64,000 nucleotides of DNA from Cunninghamia lanceolata. Lineage: Eukaryota > Streptophyta > Pinopsida > Cupressales > Cupressaceae. Position numbers and translations under genes: made by a program. The stretch lies in the NCBI GenBank assembly GCA_027924645.1, contig BSBN01000809.1:47584001-47648000 (forward strand), written 5' to 3'. The notes beneath the pieces are model-generated. The model was not told where the DNA came from and made no database searches. It worked only from the letters and a program-made list of their open reading frames with translations. Below are positions 32,201 through 45,480 of this stretch, in pieces; the first letter of the stretch is position 1, and every line of letters begins with the position of its first letter.

Positions 32201-35200
32201 AAACACCATAACCCCCAAACCCCTTTTCTTCTTGTATGTAGGTTACAAGTGCAAGATCCAAAAAAGTGAAGACACAGGAAGACTGAGTAAGGAAAAGGGT
32301 TTCAAGATCTGACAACATTTCAAGAATATTCCTCTACAAAAGACTTGGGTGCTTTTGAAATTGTCCTTTTGCTTTCGCAAACTTTAGATTTGGCATTAGG
32401 GTAGTCTCTATAACATTTCTCTAGTTTACAGTTTTAGGAAATTCCACCTTTCAGGACTTGGGCACTTTTGAAATAGTCCTCTGAGATTTTAGCTTCTAGG
32501 ACACATGTTCTGATATCTTCCTGATCAATCTTGTGAAATTAGTTTTTGTTTATCTATTGTACATTTGTTGTTATGATCATATCTTTGCAAATATAGGGTT
32601 TAGGCATTGATTGACCTAGGGTTTGACAAAAGATTGATTAAATTAGATCTTTCCATGGCACTCCTGAGTATAAGATCTATAGCTAAGTCCACCTCCATTT
32701 GTTAGTGATTTGGCTTGGCCTTGTCCTTGAATGTTATTATGGAAGAGGATTTGATCTAGTCTGCATGATATTCTTCTTCATTCTCCTTTTTCATACATAG
32801 CATTATCAAATCATTCAGTACCGAGAGAACCAAGAGTGGGGAATGAGATCGCTCCTCTAGGATGCACCAAGCCTCAATGACTCTCTCCAAGGATAATCTC
32901 GTCAATAGGTCCATGTTGAACTCATGTTCAACCTAGGTGTAGGATCCTCGGTCTTGCTTCTGGAATCTTAATGAAGAGTAACCATCTTAACACACGATCT
33001 CCAAGAACAAGAGATATCTATCCTCACCCAAGTCTCCAAGTATCCATAAGCACTTACAACCGATCGATCCATGTTAAAATCCAAATGCAATGTATTGTAT
33101 TATCATGAAGCTCCCAAGAACATGATCAATGTACTCAATACCAAGACAACCAACAAGATCATCACCAAAGCTCCAACTGTAGATTTAGGAACCCAAACAT
33201 GATATTATGATCTAACATCTCAAAAGAAGATCAATGTCTCAAAAATCATTTCTTTCTTCAAAGTGCAGCTGTATCATGCCAAAACTCTAATGCGCAATCA
33301 AAATTCCACCATGGCATAATAACATTCATCTTGTAAACAAGGATCAACTGTCAAAACTAACAAATCATAACCAACACCTCAACCAAAGACTCCAAGAGTC
33401 CTCCATTGTACCAAGATGTCAACATCTCCAAATCACATGAAGATAACCATCCATTGTCAATAGAACTCAAGATGTCAAAGAGCTCTCATTGTATAAAGAA
33501 ATAAGATCCAAGAGCTCCTCCCTGACACCAACAACCACTGCAAAAGATCATCCATCACCTAAGTGATGAATCCACATCATTTCCAAATCTCCCATTGAAC
33601 CATGATACTAAGCTACACATGGCATTATGATAACCATCTCCTAAATGAATATCATCCATGGCTCCAACACAATCAAAGAATCCCACTGTAACATCAACAA
33701 CTCCTAAAGGGTAGAGTAAAAACATGATCTTCAAACCAAGAAGATAAACCACCACCTATAAAATAGGAATCAATCCAACACCACCATTAATGCATCTACA
33801 TAACAACCATGGTGTGCCAAATTCCTCAAGGGTACAAGGAACCTCCATGACACCATGATCACCACCCAATATACCTCCATCAAAATTCTACCAAGCCTCA
33901 CACAACTATACCATATAGTCAACATGTCTAGGACTCTCTCTATCTCATAATAACAAGCAAACCAACAAACCAATTGACCAAACCAAGCCAACCAAATAGA
34001 ATCTTCATAAACACTAAAATATATATGGGTATAGACAACCCACATTTGAGTTATCTATCCAACCTATAAGTACAGACAAGCTACAACACTACACAACTCA
34101 TAGATCTCATAATGCAACATACAAATTCAACCATACATTGGTAATAATGTCAACCAAGGATAATTAGAGATAAACATGTATGTTTTCCATGACTCAAACA
34201 CCAAATCACCTCTAAATTTGATTTTCAACAAACTCACAAAGTACCACAATCAAAGGAACCAATAAATATCTCAAACAAAAATTCAAGTGAACAAATCACA
34301 TAACAACATCTCCAAACATGATCCATTGTGTAGTGCACAAAAAATATTTTCCATCGCCTATAAGAAGTCCAAAATCAAGAACTGTATGCACAAGATATGA
34401 CCATCCAAGCCCGAAAAGTAAACCTAGCTTCCAACTAGAATTTTCTAAGTAAAAAAGTAGAATAAAAAAAACATCTTGACACCATAGCGTATTACTTGGA
34501 AAGAGCTTTTTGTCGACTCTAAGAAGTTGAAAATTTGACTTCTTGGGTGAAAGTTATGCCCCTTGAAAAACATCTGCCCTATTATGCTTATAGACCAAAC
34601 TTGGGTGGCTTCTGGCCTATGGGTGGGCCGACCACTAGTGGTTGGCTAGTGGTAGCTCAGTGGTGGTGGTGTCCTAGTGAGGCACAGGTAGCACAAGGGT
34701 TGTGCTCTAGTGGTGGGCTCGAAAAAATAATCAAATTTCATTTTATATTTCAAACTTCTAAATTTTTAAAGAGCCCGTGGGGACTTACGCTGTGGCTAGC
34801 CCAAATAGGGGCTGAGACCGGGGGCTTAAGCCTTACTGGACCTATTTCTACTGATTGGGGGTTGACCAAGACTATGATCCCCAACCAATCAAACCTACCA
34901 TCAACATATACCCTCTACAAACTATGTATCTCTACACACATAATACCCCCATCCAATCATCAAATATCCCACACCTTGGCTAGTACCTTTCCTAGCACAT
35001 GGGGGGTACACACCTAATGGACACCCCCCACAAGTATTATTATTTTTTAAATAATTAAATTTTCCAACTGTACATGTGATGCTAGTTATGCGCAATGGTG
35101 ACATAGGAGAACATTTTGCAGACAATGACATGTACCATAGATTCTGACGACTATGATTATACATGGCCATACAGATTCCATACAATTGTATAGACAAGAT

Positions 35201-36359
35201 TCTTGCTAAGATTCTCCATTGCCCTAAAATGGCCAAAAATATTATGACTCTAAACATAGTCAAGTTTTATATGGATCCATAGGTTTTTGGGTCTTCTAGA
35301 CTCAATGGTGAGGTATGTTTTTATCTAGGAGGCCTCCAACAAAATCTCACATCCAAAACTCCCACAAAAAAGGCCCTTACATGAAATCCACTTGCCAATT
35401 GTCCATCAAACCATAGATCTGCAACAACCCAAGTCTACAAACACACCTATAACCTTGAAAATACCTTCATTTCTTTCCTACAAAGCCATGGATCCAACTA
35501 TACATAAAATATACTCATACCAAGGGTTATAAAACCAGGGATATCTCCTTGCACAACCATGGAAACTAAGATCTAATACCAAATGAAGGGAAATTTTCAA
35601 CTATTAATACAATTTCCACATAACCGTATGAGAGATATTTATGCAAACAAGTATTCAAAGATCCACATGTAAAAGAATAGGAAAACATACCATCAAGATG
35701 ACATAAGATATACCCTAAAAAACCCTCTATGAGGGAAAATCTAGCCTCCAAAAGCATCCACAACCATTGTATTATCTCATGAACAAAGATTACAGTACAA
35801 AGCCTCCATGAATACTTTTGAATCATCAAACTCCCTAATTGCACTCCATGTGAACAAGAAAATGAGAATCATGTAACCACACAGTTAAATCCATCCTTCC
35901 TCTCCTCACATATGCAACCTACAAGAGAAGCTCAACACAATGACAAGCCAACTCAACTAGCCAGCCCCAACTACTAAACATATGCTTGCTTTTATAGAAT
36001 CTAGATCACACAGATATAAGATGTAGTATAGGGAAAACCATGTGTCCCAAAACCATGGGTACACAAAACCATGACCCCTCATTTAATATTTGCATCTAAG
36101 TTTTCTCTTTATGATAATAATTTTCCAAATATTAATTAATTTCCCAATGTGCAACCCCACATTAAATATTTCCCAATGTTACATACAACTTTTACAAGTG
36201 GCCGCAAATAAATACTTAAAAATACATCAACAAGGATGCACCACAAATAAATATTTATTTTACATAGTTAAAATATTCAATATTATGCAAGGTGTACAAC
36301 ATAGCTATTTCCAAATAGCAAGCACCAATCAAGATAACAAAGTGAAAATTCATACCACC
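32201..36359. other. Unassigned degenerate repeat sequence
   Basis: No domain found on either strand. 32330-32520 contains two similar copies of an ACTTGGGNGCTTTTGAAAT.GTCC segment. 32800-34440 is A/C-rich and uniform in style. 34600-34720 has degenerate CTAGTGG units around a CCACTAGTGG palindrome. Single open frames here (for example 34535-35017) lack codon-level or motif support. Confidence 0.4.
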
Positions 36360-37063
36360 CTCAAAGATAGAATGATGGGTACCAGAGAGGAAGAGGACTT
36401 GGAAGAGGAGGATTTATAGGAACTTGTTTTAGATGTGGTGAAGAAGGGCATAGAGTATATGACTATCAAAAAAATTAGGGAGACACAAAAAAAAGACCAA
36501 AGGGTAATGCTAGAGTTGCCCACGTTGGTAAGGAGGCTAGATTTCAACATTCAGAAGATGTAGAAAGAGGAGAAGCTCTTGTTATCAGAAGAGCCTTGCT
36601 AAAAGAAGAGGGAAAAGAAGAACCAACACAAAGAAAGAGCCTATTCGGAACAAGGATTAAATTAGGAGGTAAGTGTTGTGATGTGATTATTAGTAGTGGA
36701 ACTACAAACAATCTAGTCTCTGAAGAGATGGTTAGAAAGTTGAATTTAAAGAGAATAAAGCATCCATGCCCCTATAGGATTGCTTGGCTGCAGAAAGATC
36801 ATAAGGTTTTGGTTAATGAATAGTGTTTGGTAAAGTTTAAGATTGGAGACAATTATGATGAGGTGTTATGTGATATTATGCCAATGAATGTATGTCACTT
36901 GTTATTGGGAAGGTCATGGCAATATGATAGGTGTGATATCCATGATGGCCATGTTAACACCTATTCTCTAACAAAAGATAAAGTAGTACATAAGATGAAA
37001 CTTGTAAGAGAAGTAGGGGAAAAGGTATGTAATAATGCTAGAATTTGTTTAGTAGATGGTTGA
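36360..37063 (+). pseudogene. gag end and protease of gypsy element G
   Basis: A zinc knuckle near 36415-36470 reads CFRCGEEGHRVYDY, where the final Cys has become Tyr. The protease follows at 36596-37063. The expected catalytic DSG is SSG here (CDVIISSGTTNNLVSEEMV), then PYRIAWLQKDHKVLVNE and the strongly conserved MNVCHLLLGRSWQYDR. An in-frame stop separates 36823 from 36827. The 5' part of gag and the 5' LTR are not found, so the element is truncated or unrecognisable on that side. Confidence 0.8.
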
Positions 37064-37189
37064 ATTTTTTTTGATGGAATGAAGCACGAACATATGTGCT
37101 TTTCCTTGATTCCTAAAATCAATAAAGAGGTAGGAGAAGATGTACTTGCAGAAATTGTAGATATGTTGATGAATTCAATAATATTATTT

Positions 37190-37891
37190 TAGATAATGTA
37201 TCTAAAGGTTTTCCACCAATGAGAAGCATAATTCATCAGATGGATTTCATACTAGGAGCTAGTTCTCTGAATATGAAGAGTTGAACAAACAAGTGAATCA
37301 ATAATTATTGAAAAAGGGGCTAATTAGAGAGAGTTTGAGTCCATGTGTAGTACCTATAGTACTAGAACCTAATAAGGATGGAGAATAGATGATGTGTATT
37401 GATTCCAGAGCCATCAACAAGTCACAATCAAGTATAGATTTTCTTTTCCAAGGATGAATGATATAATGGACTACCTAAGTGGAGTGAAGTACTTCACAAA
37501 GATTTTAAGAGCAGGTATCACCATATTAGGATAGAGGAAGGATATGAATGGAAGACAACATTCAAGACAAAAGGACTATATGAGTGGTTAGTAATGCCAT
37601 TTGAACTAACCAATACATTGAAAACTTTCATGAGGCTCATGAACAAGGTACTCAAAGAATTTTTGGGTAAGTTTGTTATTGTTTATTTGGATGATATTCT
37701 AGTTTTTAGAAAAATGCTAGAGGAACCTTTGATGAATGTTCATAGAGTTTTTGAGAGGTTGAGGGAAGAGAAACTGTTGATAAACATGAAGAACTGTAAC
37801 TTTGTGAAGAAGGAGCTAGTGTACCTGAGATTTGTGATCTTAGCTAAGGGTCTTAAAATGGATCCAGAGAAAGTAAGGGGTATCATAGATT
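37190..37891 (+). pseudogene. Reverse transcriptase of gypsy element G, 5' part
   Basis: Degraded RT. KKGLIRESLSPCVVPIVL and a DSRAINK motif lie in different frames (37300-37430), then MPFELTNTLKTFMRLMN and the catalytic-site motif VIVYLDDILVF (about 37675-37710), then NMKNCNFVKKELVYLRFVI. At 37891 the sequence is cut by element C inside the stretch where RT passes to RNase H; it resumes at 46828 after the TSD AGATT. Confidence 0.85.
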
Positions 37892-40057
37892 TGTTGAACA
37901 CCAAAAATACTGAGAGGGGGGTGAATCAGTATTCTTTGAAACCACTTAAGGATTTAAAAATTCATTCCACATAGCATATTTAGTTTGCAGAAAAAGGAAA
38001 GTATGAAAGCAACCATCAAAACACATAACACATGAACACTAGATTTTTACGTGGAAAACCCAAAAAGGGAAAAACCACAATGAGGATTACCTCACAATAT
38101 ATTATAATACAACTAGTTAAAGTTGATACAATTGGACTCATTGTCCAAAAGACAAGTGCTCACTACAAGTGGCTCACTGCCAAAGGACTCACTGTCCCGA
38201 ATAGAAAGACATAGAAGAAGGGGTGGCTCACTACCAAATATGAATTGTTAGTAATTCATCTGACTTATGCTGGAGATACTTAAGGGGGGGTAACTCATAA
38301 AACACACAATAACATAAATTGCACACCAAAACTAGAATGATATTTTATTAATATGGGCAAAACATTACATTACAGAAGCTCAAATACAATCAGAGGATGA
38401 ATCCCCTACAAGCTACAACACATTATAGCTCTCTCTCTCAAGACTCTAGAATCTTCAGCCTTCCGTAACCCCAAATCAACTAGGGTTTCTATTTTCCCAC
38501 CTTTTCCTAACTCGACACCTTCCCCCTTAACTCTACTACCCCAAGGGTTCCCAAAAATGGTCATATATAGCCCTTTTTGGTGGCCACTAGCTTAATTTCA
38601 AAATTTGCATCTCCCTCCAAAAATAGGTCAACTTCGCGGGGCCATAACTTTCAATCTGACTGTTGGATTTTCAACTATAATACTTTTTTGGAAAGCTCTC
38701 AAAAAGACGATGGTGCACAAGCAATATTGAAAGGTAGACAACTTGGGTTTCCCACCAAATTTTAGGCCCATTCGGAGCCTCTAAGTGCCTCAAATTTGAC
38801 TTTGAATATTTCAATAGGATTTTTGGAATTTGAAATTTTAATATCTCACAAATAACAAATGATATTGAAGTAATTTCTTCACCATTAGCTTCAATTCACC
38901 ATTCTAGAGGTCTGTGTAAGATTTTGTATCCAACTGTGCACAAATGGAAACTTACTAAAATAGTAACCCTACCAAATTTAGCCCTTATTGAAAAGAAACA
39001 ACATTTTTTTTGGTTGATGCAAGATTGCTCTTACACCCTGGATGCTCCTGCATCAGATATAGTTCCACTAAAGCTCAAAATATTGACTTAACACACTCCA
39101 GCTTCACCACAATCTTATCTTATCCTTCTCTGCATCAGATTGCATTCACACACACACACACACACTTAGTTCATTCACCTCAACTCCCACCTTTAGACAA
39201 GAATTTAATCTTGTTTATATACCGCAATCAAGTGAAACTTCAAACAGGTCGGCATGATAGATGTACTGTGTGACTCCTTGACCTGTCGGCCAAATACTTA
39301 ACCCTATATGCTTTGCAAAGAGAAACAAAGCATGCAACACATTCAGATAGGTCGACACAACCTATGTTTACTCTCGTGACTTTGTTCCATACATGACTTA
39401 ACTCCGCACAACCTCAAAACATTTAGGATGGCTCTACTGGTGAATTAATCAGTAGAATGAGCCAGCTGTTAGCTCACATCTTAGCATGAGGACCACCAAA
39501 ACTCTTTTCACTTGGAGAGAACATATTTCTAACATATGTGAACTTACCCTCAAAATAGTATAGTAAAATATTCATCTATGATGGAATGCAAAGCATTCCA
39601 ATATACTACTAATACTATCATTACACTGTCATTACAGAGTTCGATACTCTATCAAATATATCTTTCACTGCAGAGGGATTCTAGACCTAAAACTTTAGAT
39701 TTAGACTCCTTTAGTATGCACCAAAAATACCTTACAACCGCATAGCAAGATTCTTCATAGTGGAGCAATGCAGACAAAAATATAGCGATCTTATCTTAGG
39801 TCCTATACCGCAAATGCCTTAGGAAAACTTTAGCAACTTGTGTTTAAGTGCAGACCACCAAAATGGAAGGATATAAATGTAGTGATACAAGGATTCCACA
39901 ATACAATTAGATATATCATGCGTACGTGTATTCTCCTCCACATCACACCTTCTTCAAAACAAGACAATTGTATCTTTATTCTTTGTTTCCATCAATGACA
40001 ACACTACTCACTGTCATGCCCATCAGTCTCTTCATCATTATGCTTATGTTGCCAACA
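37892..40057 (-). repeat. Element C 3' LTR (carries an insertion)
   Basis: Plus-strand TGTTGAACACC to GTTGCCAACA. It matches the 5' LTR except for extra sequence at 38279-39054. A TATATAAA box lies on the minus strand at 39214-39221, and a CA dinucleotide run at 39147-39165. Confidence 0.9.
38279..39054. mobile_element. 776-bp insertion in element C 3' LTR
   Basis: Absent from the other LTR of C. Flanked by AGATA (38274-38278 and 39055-39059), consistent with a 5-bp TSD. The ends (CTTAAGGGGGGG and CTCCTGCATC) are not TG/CA. On the minus strand one end reads ACCCCCCCTTAAG, similar to the U5 end of the copia-type LTRs here, so it may be a truncated or solo LTR of another family. No coding. Confidence 0.6.
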
Positions 40058-40309
40058 ATCTCCCCCTTTGTCATTGATGGCAACATACACCAAAACTTCT
40101 CCCCCTTTGTCATCAATGGAAAAGGGATCACTTGTATATCTACAGATCAAAACTTCTCCCCCTACCTTAAAATTGATCTTGTTTTTATATGTACATACTC
40201 CCCCTTATTGTTTTACTCCTATATTAGAATATTATATTGTCACAAAAATTGTTTTCTTCTATCTTTCTGCATATGTATAGGAAATCAAGATATGAACCTT
40301 ATTATTTCA
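40058..40309 (-). other. Element C PPT and pre-LTR region
   Basis: The PPT is at 40058-40069 (minus strand AAAGGGGGAGAT). Further CTCCCCCT motifs occur near 40100, 40157 and 40198. CATTGATGGCAAC (40072-40084) pairs with a TTCCATCAATGACAAC-type arm inside the LTR (39986-40002). Confidence 0.7.
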
Positions 40310-43300
40310 TAGGAAGGATATCCTTGTATATATTCTTCAGATGTAATACTACATAGTCCCAATGCTTCTTGGCAAAGTTGAGTATTCATATTTTCCCAGT
40401 AATCTACAAAAATAATTCTTTTGCTTCTTCAACTGATGAAGGTGTAGTTGTCATTTGAAAAATCTTATCAGATTCTTTCAACATCCTTGTTAGCACTACT
40501 ATCTTAAAACTTATAATCTCCCTCAACTGACTCATCTAATCCTTAATTAGTTCTCTTTGATTTTGAAGTTTCTTGATAATTACACGAGTCTTTTAAACTT
40601 CATCCCTCAGATCTCTATTATTATCCTTTAAAGGATCATATGTTCTAGAGATATTAGCTATTTTCATTTCAAGGCCATCAATCTTATCTTTTATATATTT
40701 TGTAATTATAGGCCATGATAAGAAAAATTGATACATTACCTTAGCTTCATCAAATGAATTTTGAATACTCTTTACACTAATACTCAATTGATTGTGTGCC
40801 TTGGAACACTTTTCTAATAAATCTATTAGTCTCCTATTGCTAATATGTTCCATTACTTTCTTCTCAACTTCCTTCTCTAAAGATGTAGAATGATTGTTAA
40901 AGGACCCCAGTAGTTGCTTCATTTGTTGTACAGGAGTCAAAGAAGAATCCCTCTTGGTTTCTGGTAACACCTTTTCAAAAACCTTTATTGCTTCCTCTAG
41001 AAGCTCATTTCCTTCTACTTGTGATTGTAGTATTTCTTCTTGGGTAGTATCTTGAAAAATAGTTCCTAGTTGCAATTTCTTCAGTGAAGAGATATTGGAA
41101 AAATTGATTTGTCCATCCATATATGGCAATTGAAATAGTTGTGGGGATGCAATAGATTGAATTTGTCTCTATTGAGCAAAGAAGTGTTTGATGGAGTCAA
41201 TTGGAGAGACTCTAGAACTCTCACCCTCTATATTTTTCTTCTCTTCAAAAATAGTGACTATGTGTGAACGTAAGATCTCCGAAGGACAATTTTCTTCATG
41301 TACCCCTTCACCTTCTTTGTTCTTAGCCAGATGCCTAGATGTTTCTGGATGGACAGAAGCATTATCCATAGTGCTTTCTACTTGTTCATTTTCCTTCAAA
41401 ATCATCTTACTATGTTCTCCTTTTTCTTTATCTTTCTTTTCCTCTAGATTCTCCTTCTTTTCTTCAACACTCTACATTCTCTGGAGTAGGATTAACATGT
41501 TCTATACTAATGTATTTTGGAGGAGATAAGTTTCCAACATTCTGATCTAGATGCATTGGCTGTTTTAGTGTTTACCAGAGGAGATGACACATTTTGCTTT
41601 GTAGTATTCTTCACATCCTCTTTTTCTACTTCATGCTCATGTTGAGTATCTTCCTATTGTGCATATCCTGCTTTAGACATATCATCATGTACATGCTTTT
41701 CAATGTCAAGAGTCATGCCTATAACTTTTGCCAAACTGGCAACTTTCTCAATCATTTCATTCTTGAGCCTCTCAAGGTCTTCCTTATCTCTGCTCATTAA
41801 TGTAGTTACCCTTTGTTTGGTTCTGAACTCCTTGTTCTATACTTGAGCTAATCTAGCTTTTTCCTTATCCATGAAAGGAGCACAGATCTTCTCCAAGGCA
41901 TATATTATCAACTTTGCTTCTTCATTTATTTCCTTTTCTATTCTAGCTAATAGTACACTCTTCAACTCTTTATGCATTTGGTCTTCAATATCTCTTATAC
42001 TGACCTCAAAATTAATAATATATTTGATAATTGCTTCTTCAATTATAGATTTATCATCTTCATCCACAATGGTGTACAAGGTAGCTATATGTTCTAAAAT
42101 TTCATGCTCAATAATGCAATTAAACAATGCTTCTAATTTTAAAGGACTATGTGTTCTTACCGAAGGGGAAGACTTGTCCTTCTTTTTCTTCTTTTCTTTA
42201 GGTGACTTCTTTCCCTTATCAGATTCTAATTTCTTCTCCCTCTTCTGAGTTTTATATTCTTCCAAGTTTCTTTTTCAACTTTTGTATTACTGTCAAAATC
42301 AACAATGTCTATCTTCACCTTCTTTGTACTTGTCACTTCACCAAAGGTTTGATGCCCTCTTTTCTTCTTCTAGACCAACTTAGGTCCTTCCTCTTCCTCT
42401 TCTTCCTCATCATCATCATGACTGATGTATTTTTCTCTTGTAGCCTTTTCTTTTACCCTTCTTTTCTTGGGAGGTAGTTGTTGTACCGAGGTACTTGATG
42501 TTATTTTCTTTGTTGAAGATGTGGCTCCTAAGACTTTTGGGATAGTAGGAGCAGAGACAGAAGTCCTGTCTAACCTTCTTGTGCTAGGAGACCCTTTCGG
42601 AGGAATAGATATGCCTTTGGATTTCTCTGTAGGGCTCTTTGGTGAAATCATCTCCTCTACCTTAGTCCTCATTTTCTCAACATTTTCTTTTATTTCCCTT
42701 TCTTTGTGCTTCAAGTGTACTTCAATGAATTTATCTTCACAAGTTCTGAATCTTTCTATAGAGGTATCTTTTGGTTTTCTCAAAATCAAATCTGCAAGTC
42801 CTATGATTACATCTCATGCAACCTCATATCCCATCTTCAAAATCTAGACTGTTTTTGGTTCCACTGCTTCCATATAGCATTCATCTTTACTAACCATGAA
42901 GATAATGTCATTCTTATATTTTTCAAAAACACTATTTGGGATTCTTTCTCTTGCTTGCATGTTTTCTTGGAATGTCTTGAAGAAACTCCATAATGCAGCT
43001 TTTTAGGTTTCTAAGTTACCCAATCTTCTTAAGTGGTCTCTGATTTGCACTGCTACTAGAATATGGCCCCACACAATGTTATTTGTACCAGGAATTTCTC
43101 TAAGAAAGTAAAACAATAAGAAAATAATTAGAGTGCCAAATTTTAAGGGGTACTTGTAGTCCTTGGTATTTTGTAGGTTCTCTAGCAATTTCAATTCACA
43201 CAAGTCATAATCTGCACCATTCTTAACCATCTCATACGTTGTGTTAATAGCATTTGTAGAGACTGAGTCCTCTCTTTTGGTGAAGTATATCTTATATCCA

Positions 43301-43846
43301 ATCATCATAGTAGCATACTTTATTGCATGATCTTCAATATCACTCATAGTTAGGGCTCACTTATCAAACTTCACTCCAATGAGCTTCATCACGACATCAT
43401 TTTTCATAGATTTTAGTACCAAAACTGTTCCGATGGAGCATAACCCTGTTACAACCCTAATAGCCTTTTTGCTATCATATGCAGTAATTCCAACCATATA
43501 AACTTATCATGGATGCGACTCAACACATACTTGAGCCAAGCATTCTCATAACAAAAAATAGGGAAGTCATTCTACACATCCAGTTTCTTCTCCGTCAAAG
43601 CCTTGTGTTCATGTTTCAACTCAATATTGTCATTGGTTAGCTCATTCACCCATACTTCTCCCAATTGTACATGATTATATTCTTCCATCTTTGTGTGGAT
43701 GTAGATCCTCACATCCTTTGTGTGCATTACACCATATGGAACACTTGAAAAGCACCATCCAGATCCGTCTCCATAGATTTAAAAGGAAGTCGTTTGAACT
43801 TAGGATAGGGTCAGTCCACTACCTCTACAACTTGTGGAGTAAACAT
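40310..43846 (-). pseudogene. ORF2 of element C: diverged homologue of element B ORF2
   Basis: From ATG 43846 (with PKFKRLPFKSME) to about 40310, near 1180 codons with stops. Blocks are collinear with B: YATMMIGYKIYF and YDLCELKLLENLQ (43347-43003), FLLFYFLREIPG, WSFFKTFQENMQARERIP, a basic/Ser-rich linker with an Asp/Glu run (42789-42370), a Lys-rich segment with a helical region (42265-41837), an acidic part (41405-41169), and a helical C-terminus with FFLSWPIITKYIKDKI and YDPLKDNN (41129-40593). The match is in pattern and order rather than at nucleotide level, so ORF2 has been kept over long divergence. Function unknown. Confidence 0.72.
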
Positions 43847-44339
43847 CTTCAAAATACTACTAAAAACTTAGGGAAAGATGTAAATACCTTTAGATCACTT
43901 CCAGTTAGGGTTTGTGTGCAAGAATTATGAATTGCTTTACCTCGATCATTCACTGCTCTTCTCTTCCTCGAATGTTTGTTTGCAAATGATTTTTGTTTAT
44001 GTGAGATTGCTTATAACCCCTTTTGTAAAACCTAAATCTCATTCAATGATCAGATTGATAAAGCTGTCAAAACTCTAACTGTAGTACACAACCACCTTCA
44101 ATTGCTCTGTAAACTTCTACAACATGACATTTTTCACCGGTGTTTTCTCCAATGGATCAAGTGTGTTAACTTACATCTCATATCCATGTGTTGAAGGTAT
44201 CAACATCATATCTTTAGCAGGGGCTTTAAAGTTTATCGGTCAAAACTGCCCCTAAAACAAATCTTTCTACTTAGTTTTCAGAGGAAACATCTGCACCAGA
44301 GACTAGCGTAGCCTCATCCTTCTCTTTATTTTCTTCTTT

Positions 44340-45460
44340 CTTTTTCTAGACCTTGTCCATTTCTTTCTTCATCTCTACCAGATCCACATTCTTCACTGGA
44401 TCACTCTTCTTTACTGAATCAACCTTCACATTCTTACTTCTGTAAAATTTAGTAATTTGACCTAATTTGTTGCATTCGTAACACCTGGCATTTTGAACAA
44501 GCTTACTTCCATTCATTCTGGATCTACATTGATTAGCCTTATGCTCAAATCCATTGTATGTATAACAGTAACCATTGAAAGATGAAAACATCATACCCTT
44601 ATTGTAACCATTCATCATCTAATTTCTACATTCACTAACTCTATGACCAATTCTTTGACATGTAAAACATTGACTAGAGAATTATTAAACATTTTGATTC
44701 ATCCCACTTCTACATTCCGTAGCCTTATATCCAAATTTATTGCAAGAATAACAATAGCTAGAGTACCTTTATGTAGTTGCTTGTCTGATAGGTGGCCTCT
44801 TGAAATTTTTCTTTTGGTTTCGGACCTGTTTGTTATTATTCTTCTTGTCTTCAAATTTCTTTTGGTTACTGTTCTTCTTCCCAACATTGTTTGCCTTTGA
44901 ACTTTCACCCTTTTCAAATCCCAATCTTTCTTTATCCTTAGGAGCCTTTTGATTTACAATCATTTCATCAAGCAAGGTGGAACTTTTATTAAATTTTTCT
45001 TCTTGATTCTTTACTAAAATCTCCAACTCTATATTTAGGACCACAATTTCTTATTCAAGCCTTGAATGTTCTTCAAATTTGCCTTTCAGTTTTTCATTTA
45101 GGCATTCTTCAATTCTTTTTCCTTCCTCAATTCGTACTTTCAAACTGGGGATTGTCTCATTTGATTGATTAAGCAATTAATTTACTTCCTTGTATCTTTC
45201 TTTGAAATTCTTGTTTTTCTCTCTCAACTTCTTGATGCATTCATCTGCTTCCTTAATATTTTCTTCCAGATCTTTGTGAACTCACATTGAACTTTTTCCA
45301 GATCTTCAAGGGCTGATTTAAGTTCTCCATTCATATCAACTATGCAATCTTCTTCAACAAATTCAATACCAGGAATTTCTTCTAGAGGGCTAGGATATCT
45401 TATAGTCACCATGTGTTCACACTTCAAGTTCTTCCTCAAGTGGTCAAGCTTCTTCAAAGG
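44340..45460 (-). pseudogene. ORF1 of element C: coiled coil plus zinc knuckles
   Basis: Starts near 45457 on the minus strand. An N-terminal helical segment with EEDCIVDMNGELKSALEDLE is followed by a coiled-coil-like stretch (45224-45050), a Lys/Asn-rich linker (44900-44780), then a row of degenerate CCHC knuckles between 44760 and 44430. These include CYSCNKFGYKATEC (His changed to Tyr), CFTCQRIGHRVSEC, YCYTYNGFEHKANQC and CYECNKLGQITKFY. The plan matches ORF1 of B and I. A nucleocapsid-like, RNA-binding role is likely by analogy. Confidence 0.7.
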
Positions 45461-45466
45461 AACTTG

Positions 45467-45478
45467 GCTCTAATACCA
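45467..45478 (-). other. Element C primer-binding site
   Basis: Minus-strand TGGTATTAGAGC two bases from the 5' LTR, identical to the PBS of element B. Confidence 0.85.
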
Positions 45479-45480
45479 AT

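Noticed and set aside
34535..35017. 160-codon plus-strand open frame
   Set aside because: No domain or motif, simple CTAGTGG-like repeats at its start, and biased low-complexity composition; chance opening in degenerate repeat DNA.
28217..36359. A host gene between the element clusters
   Set aside because: No conserved protein motif, splice-like exon series or codon-consistent open frame was found; recognisable parts belong to element E.
42425..42847. 140-codon plus-strand open frame
   Set aside because: Antisense shadow of the ORF2 linker of element C.
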